Shown here piece after piece: positions 25,531 through 34,623 of a DNA stretch of 64,000 bases. This DNA is from Lachnospiraceae bacterium (GTDB taxonomy: Bacteria > Bacillota > Clostridia > Lachnospirales > Lachnospiraceae). Position 1 is the first letter of the stretch; every line of letters begins with the position of its first letter. The position numbers were made by a program, and so were the translations under genes. A model generated the notes under the pieces. That model made no database searches. It was given only the letters and a program-made list of their open reading frames with translations, and was not told the DNA's origin. Where the stretch lies: assembly GCA_015058015.1 (NCBI GenBank), contig SVDM01000006.1, forward strand, positions 101,113 through 165,112, written 5' to 3'.

Positions 25531-25546
25531 ATGTCTAGAATAAATA

Positions 25547-27028
25547 TTAGCTTTCCATGCCTCTCATGACGATTACAGGTCCGCCTGTATTCTCTATGTA
25601 ATCTTTGGTTATAGTCACCCGACCAATGTTATCATCTTTCGGAATCTCGTACATGATATCAAGCATGAACTCTTCTATAATAGCTCGAAGAGCTCTGGCT
25701 CCCATCTTCTTTTCTTTAGCTCTTTTTGCGATAGCTTCAAGAGCTTCATCATCAAACTCTAACTTAACTTCATCTAAGGCAAGGAGCTTGGTGTACTGTT
25801 TCAAGATGGCATTCTTGGGCTCTTTTAATATCTTAACCAGCATCTCTTCGGTCAGACCTTCCAATGTGCATATTACCGGCAAACGACCGATAAACTCAGG
25901 AATCATGCCGAACTTTCTTATGTCTTCCACAGTAACTTTAGACAAGATATTCTCCTCTTCATCGTACTTGTCTTTAAGGTCTGCCTTAAATCCTATTGAT
26001 GACTGTTTGTTAAGTCTTTCCTTAATTATCTCGTCTAATTCCGGGAATGCACCTCCGCAGATAAATAGAATGTTTCTTGTATTAATTGTGGTCAAAGGCA
26101 CCATGGCATTCTTAGAGTTGGCTCCCACCGGAACTTCCACTTCACTTCCTTCAAGAAGCTTTAACATACCCTGCTGAACCGATTCACCGCTAACATCCCT
26201 TTGATTGGTATTACGTTTCTTGGCAATCTTATCAATCTCATCTATGAAGACTATTCCCTGCTCAGCCTTATCAACATCATTATCAGCTGCCGCAAGAAGC
26301 TTGGATAATACGCTTTCGATATCATCACCGATATATCCCGCCTCAGTAAGGGATGTGGCATCTGCAATGGCTAATGGCACATTAAGAAGCCCTGCTAAGG
26401 TCTTTACAAGATAAGTCTTGCCGCAACCCGTTGGTCCTATCATAAGCATGTTGGACTTCTCTATCTCTATCTCATCCATAGTATCTGTAGCCACTCTTTT
26501 ATAGTGGTTGTATACAGCAACGGACATTATCTTCTTGGCCTGCTCCTGACCCACCACATACTCATCAAGCTTCTCCTTGATTACGTGAGGTTTCGGAATA
26601 TCCTTTATATCAATAAGAGGTTTGGCCTTATCTTTTTTCTTCTTTTTTATCTTGGCTCTCTGAGGTGGCATAAGGCTCTGCAGGTCCGCTAAGTTAATCA
26701 TACTAATCCCCGGGCTCTTCGGCTTAGCCTTTTCTTCGTCCTGAGTCTCCCCATCGCCTTCTGCTGCTTCTTCCGTCTCATCGGCTGTGCTGCCGCCAAC
26801 TACCTTATTAATATTGGTATTCATTCCAAGAAGATCATCGTAGCTGAATCCGCTATTTTGCATGGTGTCAATAGTCTTCTGCATGCAGTCTTTACATATG
26901 CATATATTGCCGGGAATCTTAATCATGGATCCGGCAACGCTTTCGGGGCGACGACAGATATAGCATATATCTTCGTACTCGTCTGTTGTATCCTCTACTT
27001 CTATAATATCTTTATCATCAACGCTCAT
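25547..27028 (-). CDS. clpX: ClpX-type AAA+ unfoldase with extended linker
   Basis: ATP-driven unfoldase that feeds proteins to ClpP. The N-terminal zinc-binding domain is present (CYIC ... CICKDC, residues about 22-49). Then comes an acidic and a Lys-rich linker of roughly 90 residues, longer than in standard ClpX. The AAA+ core follows with Walker A GPTGCGKT, pore loop GYIGDD (usual GYVG), Walker B IVFIDEID and the SSIGFKA segment resembling the IGF loop that docks on ClpP. At 493 residues it exceeds the usual 410-430. It stands alone, not beside clpP or tig. It may be a second, divergent ClpX; whether another copy exists cannot be seen here. Confidence 0.9.
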   Translation of the reverse strand: MSVDDKDIIEVEDTTDEYEDICYICRRPESVAGSMIKIPGNICICKDCMQKTIDTMQNSGFSYDDLLGMNTNINKVVGGSTADETEEAAEGDGETQDEEKAKPKSPGISMINLADLQSLMPPQRAKIKKKKKDKAKPLIDIKDIPKPHVIKEKLDEYVVGQEQAKKIMSVAVYNHYKRVATDTMDEIEIEKSNMLMIGPTGCGKTYLVKTLAGLLNVPLAIADATSLTEAGYIGDDIESVLSKLLAAADNDVDKAEQGIVFIDEIDKIAKKRNTNQRDVSGESVQQGMLKLLEGSEVEVPVGANSKNAMVPLTTINTRNILFICGGAFPELDEIIKERLNKQSSIGFKADLKDKYDEEENILSKVTVEDIRKFGMIPEFIGRLPVICTLEGLTEEMLVKILKEPKNAILKQYTKLLALDEVKLEFDDEALEAIAKRAKEKKMGARALRAIIEEFMLDIMYEIPKDDNIGRVTITKDYIENTGGPVIVMRGMES

Positions 27029-27255
27029 TTGTATTACTCCTTAATAAAACATCTTGGTCCTTATTATACTTCTTTTCTTCCATATCGTAAAGCGAGGAAT
27101 GGGCTCAATAGGAATAATGCACAAAGTTTTCACATAATTGTTTTTTTATTTCGCTTGTATTTTATTGGTTTTCCTATTAAACTTTATTTGGAAAGTAGAA
27201 TAGAGTTTTAGAATTTGCCCGCCATGAAGAGACGGGAGAGATAGGAGATTTATTT

Positions 27256-29049
27256 ATGGACATTTTCAGCGTATTATCACTATTTGGAGGACTCGCCATG
27301 TTCCTATATGGAATGCGGCTTATGGGCAACAGCCTAAAGGAGAGTTCTTCCGGAACATTAAAGAACATTATGAGCGGTATGACTAACAGCCCCTTGAAGG
27401 CCTTCCTTCTTGGTTGCTTTGTAACTGCTCTTATTCAGTCATCCAATGCCACCATTGTTATAACATCCGGTCTTGTGGCGGCTGAAATAATTACCCTCAG
27501 ACAGTCACTCGGTATTATTATCGGTGCTAACGTAGGTACAACCATTACCGGACAGATTATCCGTCTTATGGATATTAATTCTTCCTCAACGGCATGGCTT
27601 CAGTTCTTTAAGCCTTCAACCCTAGCTCCCATAGCACTGATTATCGGTATAATCTTAATTATGTTTTGCAAGTTTAATAATTCAAGACTTGCAGGTAATA
27701 TCATTATGGGATTCGGTATCCTCTTTACCGGTCTCTTGGCCATGACGGATTCGGTTACCGGTATGAGCGATACCGGTGTATTCAACAATCTCTTTACGGG
27801 ATTCGGTTCCAATCCTTTCCTTGGCTGCCTTGTAGGTGCAGTAGTTGCCTTCATCCTGCAAAGCGCTTCAGCCACCATCGGTATCTTACAGTCCTTCTCT
27901 ATGACAGGATTGCTAACCTTTGGCGGTGTATATTCAATCATCGTCGGTGTATTCTTAGGTGTATGCGTAACTACAGCAATTGTATGCTCCATCGGAGCTA
28001 AACCCAATGCCAGACGTGTTGGAATAGTTAACATTATATTTAACTTATGCAAAGCAGTACTCGTATTCATAGGAGTATTTATCGCTCATCAGCTTGGGCT
28101 TTTAAACAGTATATGGGATGCCCCCATCAGTTCCGGAGGTATCGCCAATGCCAACACAATCTTTAACTTAATATGTGCTATTATTCTTCTTCCCTTTATC
28201 GGAACATTTGAACGTTTAAGCTATAAAATTGTTAAAGACGAACCTGTTAAAGCCAACAAATACGATGCCAAGTTTAAAGCGCTGGATCCGGTATTCTTCA
28301 GTACACCGGCCATCGCATTTAACAGCTGCTATGATGCCCTTCTTACTATGGCGGAAAGCTCAATGGCCAATATCAGACTGGGACTGCAGCTGCTCCATAA
28401 ATTTGATCAGAAGACCTTTGATTATATTCAGGAAGAAGAGAAGAATATCGATAAGTTCGCAGACCGAATAAGCAACTACTTAGTTCAGCTCTCAGCTAAG
28501 ATTCGTGAAGATAATCACATTAAGCTTATGGACGAGTATCATAAAGTTATTGCCGAGTTTGAACGTTTAGGTGACCATGCAGTGAACCTGGCGGAAGAGG
28601 CCGAAGAGATCCACTCCAAGAACACGGTTCTTTCAGAGTTTGCATTATCACAGATAGATGTTACGGCTGAGATATTGGACAAGATTATGGACTACTCCAA
28701 ATTGGCCTTTGAGAAGCGTGACGCCGAAGCTGCCAAGCATATCGAGCCTCTTGAAGAGGTTGTGGACGATTTGGTATATGCCATGAAAGAAAGTCACCTA
28801 GTGAGACTCCGTAATGGCAAATGTAACATTGAAGTTGATAACAACTATTTAAACATTCTTAATAACCTTGAGAGAATATCCGATGTATGCTCCAATGTGG
28901 GTATTGCGGTTGTCGCCCGTGTTAAGCCTGAGCTTGCTAATGAAGCTCATAAGTATATATCAAGACTCCACCAGGGTAAAGATGAAGCCTTCAACAAAGA
29001 GTACCAGGAAGCACACGATTATTATTTCGATAAGTTAGAGACAGAGTAA
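27256..29049 (+). CDS. Na/Pi cotransporter family protein with PhoU-like C-terminus
   Basis: Sodium-coupled phosphate symporter of the NptA/PNaS family. Residues 1 to about 330 hold eight or so hydrophobic segments with two inverted repeats. Each carries the family QSS motif: ALIQSSNATIV in the first and ILQSASATIG in the second, with GANVGTT following the first. Residues about 350-590 are helical and resemble the PhoU domain (FERLGDHAVNLAEEAE and LERISDVCSN). The 597-residue length matches this two-part type. The start is ATG 27256 with AGGAG upstream. It is divergent from clpX, and the 227-bp gap between them shows no clear operator. Confidence 0.93.
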   Translation: MDIFSVLSLFGGLAMFLYGMRLMGNSLKESSSGTLKNIMSGMTNSPLKAFLLGCFVTALIQSSNATIVITSGLVAAEIITLRQSLGIIIGANVGTTITGQIIRLMDINSSSTAWLQFFKPSTLAPIALIIGIILIMFCKFNNSRLAGNIIMGFGILFTGLLAMTDSVTGMSDTGVFNNLFTGFGSNPFLGCLVGAVVAFILQSASATIGILQSFSMTGLLTFGGVYSIIVGVFLGVCVTTAIVCSIGAKPNARRVGIVNIIFNLCKAVLVFIGVFIAHQLGLLNSIWDAPISSGGIANANTIFNLICAIILLPFIGTFERLSYKIVKDEPVKANKYDAKFKALDPVFFSTPAIAFNSCYDALLTMAESSMANIRLGLQLLHKFDQKTFDYIQEEEKNIDKFADRISNYLVQLSAKIREDNHIKLMDEYHKVIAEFERLGDHAVNLAEEAEEIHSKNTVLSEFALSQIDVTAEILDKIMDYSKLAFEKRDAEAAKHIEPLEEVVDDLVYAMKESHLVRLRNGKCNIEVDNNYLNILNNLERISDVCSNVGIAVVARVKPELANEAHKYISRLHQGKDEAFNKEYQEAHDYYFDKLETE

Positions 29050-29074
29050 GCGCAAAGACATTAACAACATAAAT

Positions 29075-29117
29075 TAAGGGCCCGTTGCCAATTAAAATTG
29101 GCCGGGCCCTTATTATT
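29075..29117. terminator. Bidirectional terminator between the Na/Pi symporter and htrA
   Basis: Long stem AAGGGCCCG ... GGGCCCTT with an inner GCCAATT/AATTGGC arm; T-rich on both outer sides. Confidence 0.85.
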
Positions 29118-29123
29118 TATCCT

Positions 29124-30545
29124 CTAGAACTGCGCTGTTACTGTTGTCTGGACATATGCTCTTCCATCCTTGGTATACAGTTTTATTTCTATCTTATCTC
29201 CTGCCTTATGAGAAGCAAGGATTTGTCTTATATCATCTTGTGTCTTGATGCTCTTGCCATCCATCTCGTAGATAACATCCTGTTCTTTAAGCCCTGCAGC
29301 TTCAGCAACTGAATTAACCTCTACCTTAGAGATATACACACCCTGAGGAACATTATACTTTGATGATTCGGATTCGCCGATATTTACTCCGCTTATTCCC
29401 AAAAGTATGGAATCACCGTTAGATTTCTGTGCCTGGCTAGAAGGTGCGGCAGCCTGGCCTCCGCTTGACTGACCGTTAATTACTCTCTGGAAGAGAGGTA
29501 GCGCACTTGCCATTGGAATCGCATAACATACACCCTCAACATAATTAACTATTGCCTTGGCATTATTAATTCCTATTACCTCACCATTCTTGTTAAGAAG
29601 GGCTCCACCGCTGTTACCGGGATTGATTGCCGCATCAGTCTGGATAACCTTGTATGATACACCATCATTATTAATGGTTCTGTCTAGCGCACTGATTACA
29701 CCGGTTGTTACAGACTGTCCGTATCCGAGAGCATTACCAATTGCTATAGCCGTCTCTCCCACCTTAAGGGATGTGGAATCACCAAGCTTTGCAATTCTTA
29801 TTGTGCTAATGGTGGACTGCTCCATGTTGCTTAAGGATACTGCAATAACAGCCATATCCGTTGAATCATCTATATCCTTTACCGTTGCCTCTGCAGCCTT
29901 ACCATCGCAGAATCCAACAGTTAATTCAGTGGCATTATTAATTACATGGTTGTTAGTAGCAATAAGAAGCTCAGACTCACTCTGGTGAATAATAAAGCCG
30001 GTTCCAAGACTCTTGCTTTTCTGTGAGCCTGTCTGGCCAAACCAGTTGGAGTATTCTTTTACACTGATATTTGTAATTGATACAATTGACGGCATAGCCG
30101 CATCTACTACAGCAGAAACATCAACCGCATTAATATTAACTGATGATGTATCTACGTTGGTGCCTGCCGAGGAGGGCAGCTCCACTTTTGATACGCTGGA
30201 GTTATTACTTGTATTATTCTTGCCCAGTAGCCAGTTAGAGCCATAACTTATTCCCGTGAAGGTTCCTCCTGCCACCAGACCGAATATCAATGCAAATGCA
30301 ATTAATCTTCCTACGCCCATAGGTTTCTTATCTTTCTTGGGCGGTTGAGGCGTATTGTGGCTTCCGGTTCCATATCCCATACCCTGAGCCTTGTATGTAC
30401 CGCCTGTACTGTAGCCCGCTCCATAACCGGTCTGTGTCGTATTACCTGTGCCATAGCCGGTCTGTGTTGTATTGCCGCCTCCGGCATATCCGCCGCCGTA
30501 AGTGCTTCCGCTTCCGCCATATCCACCTTGTCCTATATTATTCAT
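29124..30545 (-). CDS. htrA: HtrA/DegP-like membrane-anchored serine protease with PDZ domain
   Basis: Envelope quality-control protease, 473 residues. The first 85 or so residues are a cytosolic low-complexity tail of Gly, Tyr, Thr and Gln with near-repeats of GNTTQTGYG. A transmembrane helix follows (LIAFALIFGLVAGGTFTGI). The trypsin-fold domain shows the triad: His in ATNNHVIN, Asp in DDSTDMAVI and Ser in AINPGNSGGALLN. A C-terminal PDZ domain follows (GVYISKVEVNSVAEAAGLKEQDVI). The Gly/Tyr-rich tail is longer than in most HtrA proteins. It is monocistronic, and a direct repeat upstream may be its operator. Confidence 0.93.
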   Translation of the reverse strand: MNNIGQGGYGGSGSTYGGGYAGGGNTTQTGYGTGNTTQTGYGAGYSTGGTYKAQGMGYGTGSHNTPQPPKKDKKPMGVGRLIAFALIFGLVAGGTFTGISYGSNWLLGKNNTSNNSSVSKVELPSSAGTNVDTSSVNINAVDVSAVVDAAMPSIVSITNISVKEYSNWFGQTGSQKSKSLGTGFIIHQSESELLIATNNHVINNATELTVGFCDGKAAEATVKDIDDSTDMAVIAVSLSNMEQSTISTIRIAKLGDSTSLKVGETAIAIGNALGYGQSVTTGVISALDRTINNDGVSYKVIQTDAAINPGNSGGALLNKNGEVIGINNAKAIVNYVEGVCYAIPMASALPLFQRVINGQSSGGQAAAPSSQAQKSNGDSILLGISGVNIGESESSKYNVPQGVYISKVEVNSVAEAAGLKEQDVIYEMDGKSIKTQDDIRQILASHKAGDKIEIKLYTKDGRAYVQTTVTAQF

Positions 30546-30603
30546 ATTACATGCATCCCTCTTTCGACTAGTATTTTTCTACTTACACATGATTATAATT
30601 ATT

Positions 30604-30623
30604 AATTGTGTCGAAATTGTGTC
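30604..30623 (-). promoter_or_regulatory. Direct repeat upstream of htrA, possible operator
   Basis: AATTGTGTC occurs at 30604-30612 and again at 30615-30623, one helical turn (11 bp) apart, about 60-80 bp upstream of the htrA ATG. A TATAAT lies nearby on the minus strand. The regulator is unknown. Confidence 0.4.
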
Positions 30624-30644
30624 TATATTGCGAACAAATACACA

Positions 30645-30675
30645 AAATAAAAAATGGCTAATTGCTTAGCCATTT
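30645..30675 (-). terminator. Terminator of glmS and of the long minus-strand gene run
   Basis: Minus-strand stem AATGGCTA / TAGCCATT followed by TTTTATTTT, directly after the glmS stop. Confidence 0.85.
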
Positions 30676-30678
30676 TAT

Positions 30679-32505
30679 TTATTCTACAGTAACTGATTTT
30701 GCCAGGTTCCTTGGTTTGTCTACATCAAAGCCCTTGCCAACTGATACATAATAAGCGAATAGCTGGAGAGGGATAATCGCCAGAGAATTGGTAAAGTACT
30801 TGTTAGTCTGAGGAATATAGATATTGTAATCCGAGATCTTCTCAATCTCCGTATTGCCTTCATTGGTAACAGACAGGACAAATGCCCCTCTTGTTTTAAC
30901 CTCTACTATATTATTCATGGTCTTCTTATACAACTCTTCTTGGGTAAGAACGGCTGCAACCAGCGTGCCATCCTCAATCAAAGAAATAGTTCCATGCTTT
31001 AATTCTCCCGCCGCGTATGCTTCGGAATGAATATAGGATATCTCTTTAAGCTTTAAGGATGCTTCCAAAGATATAGCGTAATCTATACCCCTTCCAATGA
31101 AGAAAACATCCTTGGCAGCCGCATATCTGGTGGCGAAATGCTGAATCTTTTCTCTGTTATTAAGAAGCATCTCCACCTGGTCCGGAAGCTTCTTCAAATC
31201 CTTTATATAATCCGAAGCTTCTTCTTCCGAAATCTCGCCTCTGATAAGGCCAAATTTAAGGGCAATCATATAATGAGCTATAAGCTGTGCACTATATGCT
31301 TTGGTGGTCGCTACAGCTATCTCAAGACCCGCAAGAGTGTATACAACGTCATCTGCGTCACGGGCAATGGAGCTGCCTATGGCATTGACAATACCAAGGG
31401 TTCTTACACCCCTTCTCTTAGCTTCTTCCAAGGCCGCCTTGGAATCCGCCGTTTCACCGGACTGACTTACTATAATGACTAAGGAATCCTTATCAAGAAG
31501 AGGATCTCTGTATCTGAATTCAGATGCCAGATCAACTTCCACCGGAATCCTTGCCATTCCCTCATATACATACTTAGCTGTAACACCTGTATGATATGCA
31601 GAGCCGCAAGCTACTATGTATATTTTGCTTATCTTCTTTATCTCTTCATCAGTTATGCTTACTCCGGGAATCACAATCCTGTCATCTTCAAAGAAACTTC
31701 CCAAAGTATCCTTAATGACCTCCGGCTGCTCGAACATCTCTTTAAGCATATAATGCTCGTATCCGCATTTATCCGCAGCGTTTACATCCCACTCGATTTT
31801 GGTGAACTCTTTTTGAATGTCCTCCGCATCGATAGTACAGAACTTAATATCCTCTTTGGATAATACTGCAATCTCTCCGTTTTGAATAAAACATACATCT
31901 CGAGTGTACTTTAATACCGCCGGGACATCAGAGGCTATAATATTACCGTCTGCCGCCTTACCTACTATAAGAGGACTATCCTTTCTTACTGCATAAAGCA
32001 TATCAGGCTTTTCTTTAAAGATAATACCTAACGCATAGGCTCCCTCTGCTCTGTGCATTACCTTACGAATAGCTTCTAAGGGGTCTCCCTTGTAGTAATA
32101 GTCAAGCATATGAGCAATAACTTCTGTGTCTGTTTCTGACACAAAATTATATCCTTTTTCAATAAGCTTAGCTTTTATTGACGCATAGTTTTCTATGATA
32201 CCATTATGTACCACAACTATGGATCTGCTCTCGTTAAAATGAGGATGTGAGTTTACATCATTGGGCTCTCCATGGGTGGCCCATCTAGTATGTCCTATGC
32301 CCACATGTCCGGGAAGCTTCTCCCCGTCATGGGTCAGTTCACAAAGTACCTGCAGTCTGCCCTTTGACTTGGTAATGTTTATATCCTTACCGTCGTATAC
32401 GGCTATTCCCGCAGAATCATATCCTCTGTATTCTAATTTGGCAAGCCCGTCAAGTAATACCGGAGCTGCCTGTCTAAGGCCTATATAGCCAACTATACCG
32501 CACAT
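30679..32505 (-). CDS. glmS: Glutamine-fructose-6-phosphate aminotransferase (isomerising)
   Basis: Makes glucosamine-6-phosphate from fructose-6-phosphate and glutamine, the entry to UDP-GlcNAc. The N-terminal class II amidotransferase domain begins with the nucleophile Cys2 (MCGIVGYIG), then YRGYDSAGIAV and HTRWATHGEPNDVNSHPH. Two SIS isomerase domains follow (VACGSAYHTG, VSQSGETADS, then FIGRGIDYAISLEASLKLKEISYIHSEAYAAGELKHG), and the end DKPRNLAKSVTVE is canonical. The length of 608 is normal. It lies 17 nt after a glycosyltransferase gene with no room for a glmS ribozyme. It is the last gene of the run that also holds glmM. Confidence 0.97.
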   Translation of the reverse strand: MCGIVGYIGLRQAAPVLLDGLAKLEYRGYDSAGIAVYDGKDINITKSKGRLQVLCELTHDGEKLPGHVGIGHTRWATHGEPNDVNSHPHFNESRSIVVVHNGIIENYASIKAKLIEKGYNFVSETDTEVIAHMLDYYYKGDPLEAIRKVMHRAEGAYALGIIFKEKPDMLYAVRKDSPLIVGKAADGNIIASDVPAVLKYTRDVCFIQNGEIAVLSKEDIKFCTIDAEDIQKEFTKIEWDVNAADKCGYEHYMLKEMFEQPEVIKDTLGSFFEDDRIVIPGVSITDEEIKKISKIYIVACGSAYHTGVTAKYVYEGMARIPVEVDLASEFRYRDPLLDKDSLVIIVSQSGETADSKAALEEAKRRGVRTLGIVNAIGSSIARDADDVVYTLAGLEIAVATTKAYSAQLIAHYMIALKFGLIRGEISEEEASDYIKDLKKLPDQVEMLLNNREKIQHFATRYAAAKDVFFIGRGIDYAISLEASLKLKEISYIHSEAYAAGELKHGTISLIEDGTLVAAVLTQEELYKKTMNNIVEVKTRGAFVLSVTNEGNTEIEKISDYNIYIPQTNKYFTNSLAIIPLQLFAYYVSVGKGFDVDKPRNLAKSVTVE

Positions 32506-32522
32506 AACATATCCTCACTCTC

Positions 32523-33434
32523 TTATGCGTCATAACGCTCAGGATGAGCGCTTATCTTCTTCTTTATATAATTCGGAATTAATTTATGTTGTGTTCCTAC
32601 TAAGTATCCCGCATACTTGGCGCTGTTATACAAAAAGATATACCCAAGCCAAAGATACTCATGATAATCCATTAATCCCAATATACTTTTGGTTCCAAGC
32701 TTCGCTTCACTCTTTATACTATCAGAGTAACCCAAATCTTTTAGCCTGTCCTTCTGCAACGCACCGGCATCAAAGAATCTCTTGAATTGCTCAGCAAAGG
32801 AATAATTATTGGAATATAATACTACAGATGAGGCACAATATGCAATCTTACCGCCGGATGATATTACCTTTGCAGCAAAAAGCTTATCAGTTCCATAGGG
32901 AATATCTTCGTCGAATCCGCCCTGTTTATCAAATTCAGATTTGAGATAGGCCGAACATACGTCAGAGAACATATATGCTCCAAGCCCTGTATTATCGGGA
33001 TTCTCCTGTGATATAACCCTGGATTTGGATGGATAATTGTATACTAATGCTACTCGCTCCACTTCCTGGCAGTTGCCCTTTGCCAGATGTCTGCCATAGG
33101 AAAAACAGATACCCGCGCTCTTTGTCAGTGGCGCAATCAGATTGGCCAGCATATACTCATTATATGCTTTTGCTTCGGAAGATATGAAGCATACTATATC
33201 TGCATCCGAAGCCGCCATAGCGGCATTCTTATAAACCCCCTCATACTGATTCGAAGGGGTATCTATAACCCTTACCTTGTCCGATAAGGACTCCAGCTTT
33301 TCATTCAGAATTCTCTTGTTCAGCTTTATCATGTAAATGCGGTTTACATCCACTGTTTGCTTTAGGAGACGTTTCACTACATTTCCCAGCAGATTCCCGC
33401 ATTTTTCTACAGGAATGATTACATCAATCTTCAT
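32523..33434 (-). CDS. Glycosyltransferase family 2 protein with altered DXD region
   Basis: A 303-residue GT-A fold protein resembling rhamnosyltransferases. It has an N-terminal beta strand (KIDVIIPVEKCGNLL) and the nucleotide-sugar region ADIVCFISSEAKAYNEYM where most relatives show TQDA or DXD. GGFDEDIPYGTDKLFAAKV is an acceptor-side motif with the catalytic-type acidic pair. A C-terminal helical part has LMDYHEYLWLGYIFLY. ATG 33434 is preferred over a TTG five codons upstream. It probably adds a sugar to the surface polysaccharide made by this cluster. Whether it is active without a clear DXD cannot be settled from sequence. Confidence 0.8.
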   Translation of the reverse strand: MKIDVIIPVEKCGNLLGNVVKRLLKQTVDVNRIYMIKLNKRILNEKLESLSDKVRVIDTPSNQYEGVYKNAAMAASDADIVCFISSEAKAYNEYMLANLIAPLTKSAGICFSYGRHLAKGNCQEVERVALVYNYPSKSRVISQENPDNTGLGAYMFSDVCSAYLKSEFDKQGGFDEDIPYGTDKLFAAKVISSGGKIAYCASSVVLYSNNYSFAEQFKRFFDAGALQKDRLKDLGYSDSIKSEAKLGTKSILGLMDYHEYLWLGYIFLYNSAKYAGYLVGTQHKLIPNYIKKKISAHPERYDA

Positions 33435-33459
33435 AGTATTACCCCACAAGCCTCACGTG

Positions 33460-34599
33460 TTAATTAGATTTCTTCGTGGTCTTGGATGAGCTCTCTGATG
33501 AAGCAGCAGAGCTCTTGGGCTCAGGCTTTATTCCTGAGTCTTTTATTATCTTTTGTGATATTTTCTTAACTGTCTCAGATGTCCGGAAATCTTTCTCTCC
33601 GTATAAAAACTCATGAAGAGCTACGACATTATCCTCAAGTCCTATGGGGATAACACAGTCTCCCGGACCGTTTAACAGTCTAGTAGTCTTTTCCATAGGG
33701 AATCCCAGCGTCTCACCAATATTGATGGACGATAAGTCTTTGGCCAGTCCCAGAAGCTGTGTATTACTGAAGCTTGTGGCGCACATGGGAAGTACCTTAT
33801 CTACAATATTGTTAAGGGTAATGATATCTGCCTTCTTGGCCTTCTCCACACACTTATTGATTACGGTACGCTGTCTTTCCGCCCTCTTATAGTCGCTGTC
33901 AAATTTACGGAGTCTTGCATATGATGTGGCTGTGACACCGTCAAGATGTGCAACGCCCGCCTTCACTTCTATAGGCGTATAGGTCATACCCGTATTCTCT
34001 GCTGTATCAAGCGCGTAAAGGTTAGTCCATTCTGCCTCTTTCTCCGTAAGCTCTACATCTATACCTCCCAGCATATCAATTGCTGTTGAAAGAGCTTTAA
34101 AATCAACTGTTACATAGTCTTTTATATCAAGATCCAGATTCTTATTCAGCATACTTACCGCCTGCTCCGGTCCTCCCAGGAAGTAGGCCTGATTGGCTTT
34201 GAAATAATAATCTTCATTCTTCTTTGCGCAATCAAGATAGGTGTCTCTGAATACCGACGCCATCTTTATCTCTTTAGTCTCGTTGTTAACGCTGGCAATA
34301 ATAATGGTATCGCTGTGGGTACCCTTGCCCAGCACTCCCGTATCACGACTATCCACACCGAACAAGGCCCAGGTGGTGTATCCTTCACCTGTTATCAATC
34401 CGCTGTTAACCTCGATATTATTCCTGTTAAATGCAAGACGTCCTATAAGTCCCAACTTGCCTCCGATAAAAAGTATTACACCCAGTACCAACAGTATGAA
34501 CAAAGAAAGGACTATTATAAATGTCTTCTTCTGCTTCTTGGCACTTCTCTTTTTCTTACTTGTGGGACGTTTTTTTACCGCCGCATCATTTTCTTTCAT
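33460..34599 (-). CDS. LytR-CpsA-Psr (LCP) family glycopolymer ligase
   Basis: Transfers undecaprenyl-linked glycopolymers to peptidoglycan or protein on the outer face of the membrane. The 379-residue chain has a Lys-rich N-terminus and one transmembrane helix (FIIVLSLFILLVLGVILFIG). The LCP domain has GVDSRDTGVLGKGTHSDTIIIAS, the conserved Arg/Asp in MASVFRDTYLD and ATSYARLRKFDSDYKRAERQ, which holds the pyrophosphate-binding arginines. The C-terminal tail is Ser/Lys-rich and probably disordered. Its place between the priming transferase and glycosyltransferases fits attachment of the polysaccharide made here. Confidence 0.93.
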   Translation of the reverse strand: MKENDAAVKKRPTSKKKRSAKKQKKTFIIVLSLFILLVLGVILFIGGKLGLIGRLAFNRNNIEVNSGLITGEGYTTWALFGVDSRDTGVLGKGTHSDTIIIASVNNETKEIKMASVFRDTYLDCAKKNEDYYFKANQAYFLGGPEQAVSMLNKNLDLDIKDYVTVDFKALSTAIDMLGGIDVELTEKEAEWTNLYALDTAENTGMTYTPIEVKAGVAHLDGVTATSYARLRKFDSDYKRAERQRTVINKCVEKAKKADIITLNNIVDKVLPMCATSFSNTQLLGLAKDLSSINIGETLGFPMEKTTRLLNGPGDCVIPIGLEDNVVALHEFLYGEKDFRTSETVKKISQKIIKDSGIKPEPKSSAASSESSSKTTKKSN

Positions 34600-34623
34600 A
34601 AATAACCTCCATATAACAACCGA

